A stretch of DNA of 64,000 nt from Mycobacteriales bacterium (GTDB lineage Bacteria; Actinomycetota; Actinomycetes; JAFAQI01; DASSKL01): contig DASSKL010000091.1 of the NCBI GenBank assembly GCA_035690485.1, positions 1 to 64,000 on the forward strand, given 5' to 3'. The notes beneath the pieces are model-generated. The model searched no databases and was not told the origin of the DNA. It saw nothing but the letters and a program-made list of their open reading frames with translations. Both the position numbers and the translations under genes were made by a program. This document shows positions 5,697-14,837 of the stretch, piece by piece (within the stretch, counting starts at the first letter, position 1; every line of letters begins with the position of its first letter).

Positions 5697-8576
5697 ATGG
5701 CTGTGCGCAGCCGTCTGGTGTCCGTCGCCGCGCTCGCTGCGCTGGCCATGCCGTTCCTGCCGGGCACGGCGTTCGCCGCCAACGCGACACCGCCGCCCGC
5801 CCCCAACTTCGCCAGCCAGGCGTGCCCGCCGAGCCAGACCCCGTCGGCGGGTTTCACCGACACCACCAACGACGTCTTCCGCGACGCGATCAACTGCATC
5901 GCGGCCTACGGCGTGACGCACGGCAAGACCGCCGCGACCTACGACCCCGGAGCGGTGGTGCTGCGGGACGAGATGGCCGTGTTCCTCTCCAACTTCCTGG
6001 CCGCCACCAACAAGGGCCGCCCGCCGGGCAGCGCGCCCTGCCAGTTCGTCGACATCGGCAACCTGTCGCAGTCGATGCAGGACGCGATCTGCGCGATCGG
6101 CAAGGCCGGCATCAGCAACGGCAAGACCGACAGCGCGCACTTCGACCCGGGTGCACCGGTGCTGCGCAGCGAGATGGCCGCCTTCATCGTCCGCTCGTTC
6201 AACTACGCGATGCTGACGATCAACGCCCCCGCGGGGGCCGACTACTTCGACGACGACAACGGCTCGACGCTGCAGACCTACATCAACCAGCTCGCCTCGG
6301 TCGGCGTCGTGCAGGGGATGGTGCAGAACGGCAAGCGCGTCTACGGTCCAACGCTGAGCCTCCCGCGTGACGAGATGGCCGGCTTCCTCGCCCGCGCTCT
6401 GGAGCTCGCGATCGAGAACGGCGTCGCCGCCAGCAAGTTCCCGATGTCCACTGGCTACAACGTGGCCCCGGCCACCTCGCAGAGCGCGCCGCGCAACACC
6501 GCGGTGTCGTTCACGGCGTCCGGCATCCCGTCGGGCGCGCAGGTCGACCTGTGGCTCTTCTCCTGCGCCAACGTCAACACGACCGGCGCCAACCCGGTCT
6601 TCGCCGGCTCCGGCACGGCGTCGCAGGGCACCGTCAACGGCGTGATCAGCTCGGTCAACAACCAGGCGTTCAACCAGAGCAAGCTGATCGTCAACGTCGG
6701 CTCGAGCGGCAGCTTCACGTTCAAGGTGAGCGACTCGAGCGCCGAGTGCGTGCGACCGGTCGTCTTCAACAACGCCGACGGCGACAACGCGCTGCAGATC
6801 GACTCCGCCGGGCACCCGACCGAGACGGTCGGCATCGGCGGCACCGTCAACTTCTTCACCTCGGCGCCGGCCGGATCCGTGGCGCAGGGGTCGGTGACCA
6901 ACCCGACGGCCAGCACGTTCGACCAGGGCGGCGCCGGGACCTACAGCTACGACTCCGGCGACACCTACCAGCTCCTCAACACGGCGTCGCAGACCTGCAC
7001 GTCCACGACCTACGCCGACTTCCAGGCGCGGCTGTCGACCGGCGACCAGGTGACCGGCACCTACGCGCCGGGCGCGACGAGCACCTACTGCCTCAACGAC
7101 GTCGCGCCGGCACCGCCGTCGACCGTGAGCGCCGCGACCAACTCCACCGACGGCGGCGTGACCGTGACGTGGAACGACTCCGCGACGGGCACGGTCGCGT
7201 CGTACGTCGTCTACCGCGCGGCAGCGACGCCGCCGCCGCAGTCGGGCAGCGCCAGCTACGCCTGCCCGGCCTACACGCCGGTTCCCGGCAGCTCGCCGCA
7301 GACGCCGCCGAGCTCGCCGTGGACGGCGGTCGGGACGGCCACCGACGGCGGCAGCAACGTGACCTACACCCTGAAGGACACCAACGCCACGTCCGGCGGG
7401 CAGCCCGCCAACCAGTACTGCTACCTCGTGTCCGCGGTCGACCAGCAGGGTCAGACCGGCACCGCCCGGGCCGCCTCGCAGAACTCGAACGGTGGCGTGC
7501 AGGCCGCGCCGACGCCGTTCGGCGGCGGCCAGGTGCACTTCGTCAACGTCTCCGAGCTGTCCCCGACCAAGTTCACGGCGGTCTACAACCGGCAGATCCT
7601 GGCGTCGTCGTGTGACCCGTCGGGGCTCGTCGACTTCGCGGTGACCTACACCAACCCGTTGAGCACGGGCACGCAGAACGCCACGGTGTCATCCGTCTCC
7701 TGCGACAACTTCGGCTCTTACACCACGAGCGGCATCAGCCCGACGACTACCTACAACCTGGGCGAGGCGGTTCTCACGCTGTCGGCCGCGGTGCCGCAGG
7801 GGTCGACGCTGACGGTGAAGGCGCAGAAGGGCGCGGACAACAACACCGTCTGCACCGACGCCTCGCAGAGCAACTGCCAGGCCGTCGGCGACAACATCGC
7901 GACGAGCCAGCCGACCGACAACAACACCCGCCCGCAGATGGCCCAGCTCGGGCTCGGCTACAACGCGAAGACGCTCTACGTCCTCTACAACGCGAACGTC
8001 AATGCGAGCACCGTCGACAGCAACGACTTCAGTGTCTCCGTCACGACCCCGGCCGGTACGACGACCGCGAACCCCCTGTCGGCGGCCCCGACCGCGAGCA
8101 ACAACCGCGTCATCCTCGGGCTCACCAACGCGGTGCCGGCCGGAAGCACGGTCACCGTGAGCGCCCGGGTCGGCAGCGACGGCAACACCGTGTGCACCGA
8201 CCAGACGGCCTCCAACTGCGAGCCCGCGGGTGACACGGCAGCCACGGTCACGCCGGCCTTCGCGTCGGTGACGTCGGCGGCCGGCTCCAGCCAGGTCACG
8301 ATCGTCTACAACGAGAACATCAACTGCAGCACGGTCGACCTCGGCGACTTCGACATCTCCGCGGTCACCGGCTCGACGACGATCGTCACCACCCCGAAGA
8401 GCATCGACGCCTGCTCCGGCAAGACGCTGACGGTCTCGGTCAACAGCGGCCCCTACCAGAAGGGTCAGACGGTCACGGTCAAGAGCACTCTCGGCTCGGA
8501 CGGCAACACCGTCTTCTCGGCGACCGACCAGAGCCAGCAGCCGGCCGGCGACACGGCGACCAGCGCCACCCTCTGA
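5697..8576 (+). CDS. Secreted protein: three N-terminal SLH domains, fibronectin-like and repeated Ig-like beta domains
   Basis: The 959-residue protein has a signal peptide ending near GTAFAA (about residue 28). Three SLH repeats (about 41-241) carry motifs such as RDEMAVFLSNF, RSEMAAFIVRSF and RDEMAGFLARAL. A beta-rich region follows, then a fibronectin-III-like domain (about 470-600) and three tandem Ig-like units (about 612-959). The end of each unit repeats a DGNTVCTD / PAGDTA signature, as in SwmB or SbsA-type bacterial surface proteins. GGGGAGG sits 4 nt before ATG 5697, so this gene is leadered, with a TACGAT -10 candidate at 5662-5667. A strong hairpin follows the stop. It has the same architecture as the protein at 12365, which suggests two related cell-surface fibres or S-layer components. 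Confidence 0.8.
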   Translation: MAVRSRLVSVAALAALAMPFLPGTAFAANATPPPAPNFASQACPPSQTPSAGFTDTTNDVFRDAINCIAAYGVTHGKTAATYDPGAVVLRDEMAVFLSNFLAATNKGRPPGSAPCQFVDIGNLSQSMQDAICAIGKAGISNGKTDSAHFDPGAPVLRSEMAAFIVRSFNYAMLTINAPAGADYFDDDNGSTLQTYINQLASVGVVQGMVQNGKRVYGPTLSLPRDEMAGFLARALELAIENGVAASKFPMSTGYNVAPATSQSAPRNTAVSFTASGIPSGAQVDLWLFSCANVNTTGANPVFAGSGTASQGTVNGVISSVNNQAFNQSKLIVNVGSSGSFTFKVSDSSAECVRPVVFNNADGDNALQIDSAGHPTETVGIGGTVNFFTSAPAGSVAQGSVTNPTASTFDQGGAGTYSYDSGDTYQLLNTASQTCTSTTYADFQARLSTGDQVTGTYAPGATSTYCLNDVAPAPPSTVSAATNSTDGGVTVTWNDSATGTVASYVVYRAAATPPPQSGSASYACPAYTPVPGSSPQTPPSSPWTAVGTATDGGSNVTYTLKDTNATSGGQPANQYCYLVSAVDQQGQTGTARAASQNSNGGVQAAPTPFGGGQVHFVNVSELSPTKFTAVYNRQILASSCDPSGLVDFAVTYTNPLSTGTQNATVSSVSCDNFGSYTTSGISPTTTYNLGEAVLTLSAAVPQGSTLTVKAQKGADNNTVCTDASQSNCQAVGDNIATSQPTDNNTRPQMAQLGLGYNAKTLYVLYNANVNASTVDSNDFSVSVTTPAGTTTANPLSAAPTASNNRVILGLTNAVPAGSTVTVSARVGSDGNTVCTDQTASNCEPAGDTAATVTPAFASVTSAAGSSQVTIVYNENINCSTVDLGDFDISAVTGSTTIVTTPKSIDACSGKTLTVSVNSGPYQKGQTVTVKSTLGSDGNTVFSATDQSQQPAGDTATSATL

Positions 8577-8590
8577 GTCCCTCTTTCGTA

Positions 8591-8621
8591 GTGGCCCGGC
8601 GGCATCGTGGCGCCGGGCCAC
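8591..8621 (+). terminator. Terminator hairpin after the second SLH gene
   Basis: The arms GTGGCCCGGCG (8591-8601) and CGCCGGGCCAC (8611-8621) pair perfectly around a 9-nt loop, 14 bp after the stop. There is no U-run. Confidence 0.6.
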
Positions 8622-8646
8622 CCGGATGAGCTGCCGGGCCCTCCCA

Positions 8647-8687
8647 GATCAGGGTTGCTCTTGCAGCGTTCGAACGCCGCAGATCTA
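8647..8687 (-). repeat. Palindromic interspersed repeat, copy B (inverted)
   Basis: The core TGCAGCGTTCGAACGCCGCA (8664-8683) is centred on TTCGAA. Read on the minus strand it continues GCAACCCTGATC, matching the flank of copies A and C, but the opposite outer arm has decayed. It lies between the second SLH gene and the AbiEi/DUF559-like gene. Confidence 0.75.
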
Positions 8688-8836
8688 TCGCGTGGCGCAG
8701 ACGAGCCGCCCGCTGGGTGAGCCGTGGCGTCGGGCGGGCCTTGGCCAGCTGGCCAGGTTTGCCTCATGCGCGGGCGGCATCCACAGATGACGGAGATCGC
8801 CTGGCCGATGAAGCGACCGACGGGCAACGTGGGGCC

Positions 8837-9808
8837 GTGCCCCCGCGTCGAGCACCATCTGCGTTGTGGCCGGCCCTTCTCGCCGGCCAGCAGCGCGTGG
8901 TCACGCGCGCCCAGGCTCGCTATTGCGGGCTCACCGACGCAGTCGTCAACGATCGCCTTCGTCGCGGGGTCTGGCAGCGACTGCTTCCCGGCACGCTTCT
9001 GGTCGGCCCCGGACCCGCGTCCGGCGAGCAGTGGCAGCAGGCCGCGATCCAGTACGCCGGTGAGGGTGCAGCCCTAGACAGCCTGACCGCACTGAAGATC
9101 CACGGCGTTCGGTACCTGCCGTCGACCGACGCCATCCATCTCGTGGTCCCGCACACGCGGCGGCTGGCTACCCCTGAGCGCATAGCCGTACGCCGTACCC
9201 GCCGGCCGATCCCGGTCGACCCGCGCCACGAACTGCCGGTCCTCTCGGTTCCTTACGCCTTGGTCGCGGCAGGGATCGGACGCAGCCTCAGGACCGTTCG
9301 CGCCATGACGGCAGACGCCGTGCAGCGCGGGTTCACGACCGTAGATGCGCTCGAGGTCGCCGGTGCCGCCGCCCCGCGACGAGGCAGCACACCGCTTCAC
9401 CGAGCTATCGGTGATCTTGTGGCCGGCGTCAGGTCGGCACCGGAGGCGGAGTTTCGCGATCTCCTCCGTGGCCGGCTCGACATCCCGGAGCCCGAGTGGA
9501 ACGTCACCTTGGCTCTCGCGGACGGCACCGTCCTGGGCTGCGTCGACGGCTACTGCCACGAGGCGGCGCTCATCCACGAGGTCGACTCGCAGGAACACCA
9601 CGCTTACGCGGAGAAGCGCGAAGCGACCGAGCGGCGCCGCAGTCGGCTCACGTCCTACGGGCTGACCGTGCTCGCCTCGTCCCCGCGTCGCATCCGCGAA
9701 GACGGCCCGGCGGTCGTGGAGGAGTACGTGCGTGCCTATGGCCTGGGCCGGCTCAAAGGCCCCGTTCCCGGCATCGTTGTCCTGCGCACCCTGAGGCGGG
9801 CCGCGTGA
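8837..9808 (+). CDS. AbiEi-like winged-helix plus DUF559/Vsr-like nuclease-fold protein
   Basis: The N-terminal part (LLAGQQRVVTRAQARYCGL, then RRGVWQRLLPGTLLVGPG) matches the winged-helix domain of AbiEi-type antitoxins. The C-terminal part resembles DUF559 and Vsr-like PD-(D/E)XK nucleases: Glu in APEAEFRDLL, Asp in CVDGY, an E-x-D in IHEVDSQEHH, and a trailing R...L...G pattern. Such genes are common in multiple copies in actinobacterial genomes and their role is not settled. No AbiEii-type nucleotidyltransferase toxin is adjacent. The start is uncertain: GTG 8837 gives 323 residues beginning just before the conserved domain, while GTG 8717 would add 40 residues of unlikely composition. 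The gene is bracketed by oppositely oriented copies B and C of the palindromic repeat. Confidence 0.65.
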   Translation: MPPRRAPSALWPALLAGQQRVVTRAQARYCGLTDAVVNDRLRRGVWQRLLPGTLLVGPGPASGEQWQQAAIQYAGEGAALDSLTALKIHGVRYLPSTDAIHLVVPHTRRLATPERIAVRRTRRPIPVDPRHELPVLSVPYALVAAGIGRSLRTVRAMTADAVQRGFTTVDALEVAGAAAPRRGSTPLHRAIGDLVAGVRSAPEAEFRDLLRGRLDIPEPEWNVTLALADGTVLGCVDGYCHEAALIHEVDSQEHHAYAEKREATERRRSRLTSYGLTVLASSPRRIREDGPAVVEEYVRAYGLGRLKGPVPGIVVLRTLRRAA

Positions 9809-9829
9809 CTCGCTGTGTCGCCTCGACGG

Positions 9830-9878
9830 GGGTAACGCTGCAACGTTCGAACGTTGCAGAAGTGACCCTGATCAAGGA
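9830..9878 (+). repeat. Palindromic interspersed repeat, copy C
   Basis: The 20-bp perfect palindrome TGCAACGTTCGAACGTTGCA (9839-9858) has outer arms GGGTAAC/GTGACCC and the conserved flank CTGATCAAGGA, identical to copy A over the right-hand arm and flank. It lies 22 bp after the nuclease-like gene. The remainder of 9879-10056 holds no gene I can support. Confidence 0.8.
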
Positions 9879-10056
9879 ATCGGGACGGCGGGGGCCGCAT
9901 CGGGTGGCCGGGGCGCGGGCGGGCCGGGTGGCGAGGGATCGGCGCGTGGGTCGGCCGCGTGAGCAGACAACCGACGCGACAAGCAACTACGCGAATCGGG
10001 CATGTTAGTCCGTTCGGGGGAAACAGCGTGGCATTCGGCCTGCCGAAGCCCTGTAC

Positions 10057-12276
10057 GTGCCACGTCGACACCCCCGGGCGGCCACTGCTGCGCTCGCCGC
10101 AGCCACGGCCACCGTCACCCTCTCCGCCACCCTCCTGGCCGGCATCGCGAGTGCCGCCGCCGCGGAGACCCCGCAGCAGCAGGGCACGCCGGTCCACGCC
10201 GTGCTCACGCTCAAGCACGCGGGCGATGCCGCCACGGTCACGAGCTGGGCACGCCATCACGGGCTGACCGTCACCCACCGCGACGGGAGCACGCTCGTCG
10301 TCCAGGGCAGCCCGAGCACCGCGGGCAAGGCGTTCGGCACGCACATCAGCCGGTGGGCGAAGCCGCAGCGGGCCGCCGTACCCGGCGCGCTCAAGGACGC
10401 GGTCACCAGCGTCGCCGGCTTCGACAGCGTCCCGATGTTCCACCCGATGGCGATTCCCGGCGGCTACACGGGTGCCGACATCGACTCGGCGTACGCCGTC
10501 GCGCCCAGCAGCACCGCAGGCAAGGGCCTGACGATCGCCACGATCCAGTTCTCCGGCTGGAACTCCTCCGACGCCACGACCTACGCCCAGGCGGCCGGCA
10601 TCAACCTCGCGCCCGGCCAGATCCAGAGCATCTCGGTCAACGGCGCGTCGACGACCACGCCCGACAACGGCGGCGACCTCGAGGTCGCGCTGGACGTGGA
10701 GGCCCTGCTCGCGGTTGCGCCCGCGGCCAAGCAGCGCGTCTACGTCACGACCAACGACTACGCGGGCTCGCTCGCCGTCTACAAGCAGATCGCGGCCGAC
10801 GCCGCCAACGGCCTGGTCCAGGTGGTCTCCATGTCGTGGGGCATGTGCGAGGCCGACACCAACGCCTACACGTTGAACAACCTCGACGCCCCGATCCAGC
10901 AGATTCTCGGCGCGGGGGCGACGATGTTCGCTTCCAGCGGTGACAACGGCCCCTACGGCTGCTCCTACCCGGGGCACCAGGACACGACGTTGTCGACGGT
11001 GTTCCCGGCCTCCGACCCCAACGTCGTCGGAGTCGGCGGAACCACCCTCGACCAGACCAGCAGCGGCTGGTCGGAGACCGGCTGGTCCGGCAGCGGCGGC
11101 GGGGCCAGCACGATCTTCAACCGGCCGACCTACCAGTCGGCGATCGGCCAGAGCGGCTCCGCGCGGATGGTGCCCGACGTCTCGGCCCTGGCCGACGCCA
11201 ACACCGGCCTGACCGTCTACATCGGTTCCGCCGGCGGCTGGGTACGCGGCGGCGGCACCAGCCTCGCCACCCCGCTGTGGGCGGGCACGCTGGCCGCCTC
11301 GATGTCGGCCGTGGGCCGCACCACCGGCATGGGCGACATCCACGGCAAGCTCTACTCCGCGGCGTCCACGTTCCGCGACGTCACGTCCGGGTCGACCGGG
11401 CCCTACACCGCGGGCAGCGGCTACGACATGGTCACGGGCCTCGGCAGCCCGCAGTGGTCGAAGCTCGCCCCGGCGCTCGGGATCGCGGCCTCCGCGACGA
11501 GCACCGGCGGCAGCACCGGCGGCAGCACCGGTACGAGCGGGACCACCTCGGGCAGCTCGACCCAGCCCACGTCGGGTGGGACCCAGACGACCCGCACCAC
11601 CGACCCCTCGCCGACGACCAGCCCGGCGCCGACGCAGCCCGCGACCGCGCCGCGTACGACGGCCGACGCGTGCCCCTCCGGCATGGTGCCGAGCTCGCCG
11701 TTCACCGACGTGCTCGCGAACGACGTGCACCTGTCGGACATCAACTGCACCGCCTGGTGGGGCCTCGCGCACGGCACGACCTCGTCGACCTTCACGCCCG
11801 GCGGCACGCTCACCCGCGGCCAGATGGCCGGCTTCATCGCCCGCCTGGTGACCACCGCCGGCGGCCAGCTGCCGACCAACCCGCGCGACGCGTTCCCGGA
11901 CGACGAGGGCAGCGTCTTCGCCCAGCAGATCGACCAGCTCGCCATGCTCGGCATCGTGCGCGGCACCGCCGACGGCCTCTACCACCCCGAGGCCACGGTC
12001 ACCCGGGCGCAGATGGCGTCGTTCGTCAACCGCGCCTACAACTACGTCAACGGGGCTCCGCTCGGCCCGGCGGCCGCCGGCTTCCCCGACGTCGCGACCG
12101 GGTCGGCCCAGGCGGCCGACATCGACGACGTGGCCGGGGCAGGCATCGCGGTCGGCTACGCCGACGGCACGTTCCGCCCGTCGCAGCCGGTCACCCGCGA
12201 GGAGGTCGCGTCGTTCCTGGCCCGGCTGCTCGACCTGATGGTGACCCAGGGATACGCCACCCCGCCGAGCTCGTAA
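10057..12276 (+). CDS. Secreted S53 (sedolisin/kumamolisin-type) serine-carboxyl peptidase with three C-terminal SLH domains
   Basis: The 739-residue protein has a signal peptide (residues 1 to about 35) and a pro-kumamolisin propeptide (about 45-120). The S53 catalytic domain (about 136-472) has Glu209 and Asp213 spaced as in the family E-x3-D, Asp296 in SSGDNG for the oxyanion hole, and the nucleophile Ser402 in GGGTSLATP. The calcium-site signature near GYDMVTGLGSP is present. A Ser/Thr/Gly/Pro linker (about 477-540) leads to three SLH repeats (about 545-735). Sedolisins are secreted, self-activating peptidases that work at acid pH; here the SLH tail should hold it on the wall. GTG 10057 is the only in-frame start before the signal peptide. 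The next SLH gene begins 88 bp downstream. Confidence 0.9.
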   Translation: MPRRHPRAATAALAAATATVTLSATLLAGIASAAAAETPQQQGTPVHAVLTLKHAGDAATVTSWARHHGLTVTHRDGSTLVVQGSPSTAGKAFGTHISRWAKPQRAAVPGALKDAVTSVAGFDSVPMFHPMAIPGGYTGADIDSAYAVAPSSTAGKGLTIATIQFSGWNSSDATTYAQAAGINLAPGQIQSISVNGASTTTPDNGGDLEVALDVEALLAVAPAAKQRVYVTTNDYAGSLAVYKQIAADAANGLVQVVSMSWGMCEADTNAYTLNNLDAPIQQILGAGATMFASSGDNGPYGCSYPGHQDTTLSTVFPASDPNVVGVGGTTLDQTSSGWSETGWSGSGGGASTIFNRPTYQSAIGQSGSARMVPDVSALADANTGLTVYIGSAGGWVRGGGTSLATPLWAGTLAASMSAVGRTTGMGDIHGKLYSAASTFRDVTSGSTGPYTAGSGYDMVTGLGSPQWSKLAPALGIAASATSTGGSTGGSTGTSGTTSGSSTQPTSGGTQTTRTTDPSPTTSPAPTQPATAPRTTADACPSGMVPSSPFTDVLANDVHLSDINCTAWWGLAHGTTSSTFTPGGTLTRGQMAGFIARLVTTAGGQLPTNPRDAFPDDEGSVFAQQIDQLAMLGIVRGTADGLYHPEATVTRAQMASFVNRAYNYVNGAPLGPAAAGFPDVATGSAQAADIDDVAGAGIAVGYADGTFRPSQPVTREEVASFLARLLDLMVTQGYATPPSS

Positions 12277-12352
12277 CAACACCTCGCCGGGGACCGCGAC
12301 ACACCGAAGTGCCGCCTGTGAACCATCCTTTCGAATCGTCGGTAGGTCTACA

Positions 12353-12358
12353 TAGGCT
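12353..12358 (+). promoter_or_regulatory. -10 box of a leaderless promoter, fourth SLH gene
   Basis: TAGGCT ends 6 nt before ATG 12365. The identical hexamer at the same spacing precedes the M20 peptidase gene at 60861. Confidence 0.55.
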
Positions 12359-12364
12359 CGGGTC

Positions 12365-14827
12365 ATGAGCAAAATCCCCTTCCGACGTTCTCTGGTGGGG
12401 CTGGCGGCGGCGGCGTTGACGGTCCCGGTCGGGCTCGTCGCCGCCTCCCCGGCGGCTGCGGCGACCCCGCAGATCCGCGACATCAGCCGCTTCGCCTGCA
12501 ATCCCTCCTCGGTGCCCGACGCCGCGTTCGCCGACGTGCAGTCGGGGAGCACGTTCGACGCGGCGATCCGCTGCCTCGCCGGCTACGGCATCACGCAGGG
12601 GTTCACCGACGGCACCTACCGGCCGACGCAGCCGGTGATCCGGGCCGACATGGCGCTGTTCGTCTACCGGCTCGGGCAAATGTCCGGCGCGACGTTCGAC
12701 ACGTCACCGGCCGGGTTCACCGACATCGGCAACCTGCCGCAGCCGCAGCAGGACGCGATCAACGCGCTGGCCCACAAGCTCGTCGTGAAGGGCGAGACCT
12801 CGACCCGCTACGTGCCCGGCGGCCAGGTGACCCGCGGGCAGATGGCGGCCTTCCTCAACCGGCTCGAGGCCAAGGTCATCGGCACCAGCGGCTTCCCGGT
12901 GTCCGGCACCTACTTCAGCGACATCGCGGGCAGCGTCTTCGCCGACGACATCAACGCGATCGCTTCGGTGGGCATCACCGGCGGCATCAACGGCACGCAG
13001 TACGCGCCCGACGCCTCCGTCACGCGCGACCAGATGGCGGCGTTCCTCACCCGTGACGTCGACGCCAACGTCGACTTCGGCCAGCTGCCGTCGAAGTTCC
13101 CGGCGGGCAACGAGTCGTTCACCGCCAAGCCGAGCGCCGAGCAGGCGCAGGACTTCAGCAAGCAGACCACCTACACGGTCGGCGTCGACCGGGCGGCGAC
13201 CGTGAGCATCGCGCTGCTGCCCGCCGGCCAGGTCAGCCGCGACGGCAGCACGGGTGCCGTGACGTTCTCCTCGACCACGCCGATCGCCTCGGGCGGCTCC
13301 GCGTCGATCGAGTCGGTCAACGGCACTGCCACCGGCGCCACCGCTGGTGGCAGCAGCGCCAAGACGCAGGTCGACGGCGTCAAGCCCAGCAACGGCCAGG
13401 TGACCTTCGCGGTCAACGCCACCGCGCTCAACGACATCGTCCCGGTGGTGTGGGCCGACCTGCCCGCCGCCAGCAGCAACAAGGCCGACACCAAGCTCGA
13501 CACGGCGCCCGGCGGCTTCGCGACCGAGCCGTTCGTCGCGGCCGGCCAGGTCGACTACGTCCCCGCGCAGGCGGCGACGAGCGCGTCGGCCGCCAGCGTC
13601 ACCGTCGTCAGCGACCCCGACGCGGTCAACCCGCGCATCGGCTACTTCGTCGCGACCAGCGGCGGCCTCGGCCCGATCGGGCAGACCACCGCGACCTACT
13701 ACTTCAACGGGCCCAACGACAAGTTCGGCTACCAGGGCGACCCCGGCAAGCTGCCGAGCCGCTCGGCCTTCCAGTCGCTGCTCACCCCGGGTGACGTCGT
13801 CCAGGTCACCTACAACCAGGACCCGTCCAAGGGCTCGGTCTTCAACGTGACGACCGACACCGTGCCCCCGGCCAGCAATGTGCAGGCCACCGCGGGCGAT
13901 TTCGGTGGCGGGCCGGCCAAGACCGACGTGCAGCTGACGTGGACGGCCTCGCCGCAGGCCGACGCGGTCTACGACATCTACCGCGACGCCAACGGCAACG
14001 GCACCGCCGACTCCGGCGAGCTGGCGAAGCAGGGCGCGACCGGCGCGTCGGTCACGCTGTTCGGCCAGCCGACGGGCACCTACGACTACCTGATCGTGGC
14101 GCGCGGCGGGGTCTCCGGGTCGACCAGCAGCGCGGCGGCGAGCAACAACGTCACGCTGCCCGTGCCGCTGCCGCAGACCCTCGCCAACGGAGCGGTGCTC
14201 CAGGTCGACAACCCGTTCACCGGCAAGGCCGACAACGGTGACCAGTGGACGCTCTACTTCAACCAGCCGGTGCAGGTCGGCTCGTCGCCGCAGATCCAGG
14301 TGACCGACAGCGCCGGCAAGACCGGGCTCATCACCAACAGCGTCGCGAGCTTCAAGGTCGACCCGCAGGCCAGCGGCCTGTCGGCGGCCGGCGAGATCCT
14401 GCACGTGACGCTGCTCAAGCCGGCCCTCGCCAGCGACGGTTCGGCGACGTTGTCCTACCCGCTGACGATCACCGGTGCCACCGGCATCACCGATGCCGCG
14501 GGCAACAACTGGGACGTCGCGCACAGCGGCGACAAGGCGATCGACGCCGGGGCCTACCTGTTCCAGGACGACGCCCACGTCGGGGACAGCACGTTCACGA
14601 TCGTCTGGAACCAACCGATGTCCGACGACGCCGGCACGGCGCAGAGCTACACCTACTCCAAGGGGTTGGTGCAGAGCGCCGTCCTGCAGGCCGACCACCG
14701 GTCCGTGGTGATCACGATCTCGGGCAGCATGGCGAAGGGCGACACGATCGGGGTCAACCCGCTCTCGCCGCCGCACGACGCGGGTGGTGCGGCTGCCCCG
14801 TCGCAGACCTACACGCTCAACGGCTGA
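12365..14827 (+). CDS. Secreted protein: three N-terminal SLH domains, fibronectin-like and SwmB/Ig-like domains
   Basis: This 820-residue protein parallels the one at 5697. It has a signal peptide ending near SPAAAA (about residue 33) and three SLH repeats (about 42-238; RADMALFVYRL, RGQMAAFLNRL, RDQMAAFLTRD). A beta-rich region follows, then a fibronectin-III-like domain (about 499-600, VQLTWTASPQADAVYDIYRD) and two Ig-like units (about 610-820) with DQWTLYFNQPV and STFTIVWNQPM strands typical of SwmB-like domains. The DIYRDANGNGTADSGE stretch looks like a Ca-binding loop. The start is fixed by the leaderless -10 box. A strong terminator follows. It is probably a structural or adhesive surface protein; there is no catalytic motif. 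Confidence 0.8.
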   Translation: MSKIPFRRSLVGLAAAALTVPVGLVAASPAAAATPQIRDISRFACNPSSVPDAAFADVQSGSTFDAAIRCLAGYGITQGFTDGTYRPTQPVIRADMALFVYRLGQMSGATFDTSPAGFTDIGNLPQPQQDAINALAHKLVVKGETSTRYVPGGQVTRGQMAAFLNRLEAKVIGTSGFPVSGTYFSDIAGSVFADDINAIASVGITGGINGTQYAPDASVTRDQMAAFLTRDVDANVDFGQLPSKFPAGNESFTAKPSAEQAQDFSKQTTYTVGVDRAATVSIALLPAGQVSRDGSTGAVTFSSTTPIASGGSASIESVNGTATGATAGGSSAKTQVDGVKPSNGQVTFAVNATALNDIVPVVWADLPAASSNKADTKLDTAPGGFATEPFVAAGQVDYVPAQAATSASAASVTVVSDPDAVNPRIGYFVATSGGLGPIGQTTATYYFNGPNDKFGYQGDPGKLPSRSAFQSLLTPGDVVQVTYNQDPSKGSVFNVTTDTVPPASNVQATAGDFGGGPAKTDVQLTWTASPQADAVYDIYRDANGNGTADSGELAKQGATGASVTLFGQPTGTYDYLIVARGGVSGSTSSAAASNNVTLPVPLPQTLANGAVLQVDNPFTGKADNGDQWTLYFNQPVQVGSSPQIQVTDSAGKTGLITNSVASFKVDPQASGLSAAGEILHVTLLKPALASDGSATLSYPLTITGATGITDAAGNNWDVAHSGDKAIDAGAYLFQDDAHVGDSTFTIVWNQPMSDDAGTAQSYTYSKGLVQSAVLQADHRSVVITISGSMAKGDTIGVNPLSPPHDAGGAAAPSQTYTLNG

Positions 14828-14837
14828 GCCGACCGAG

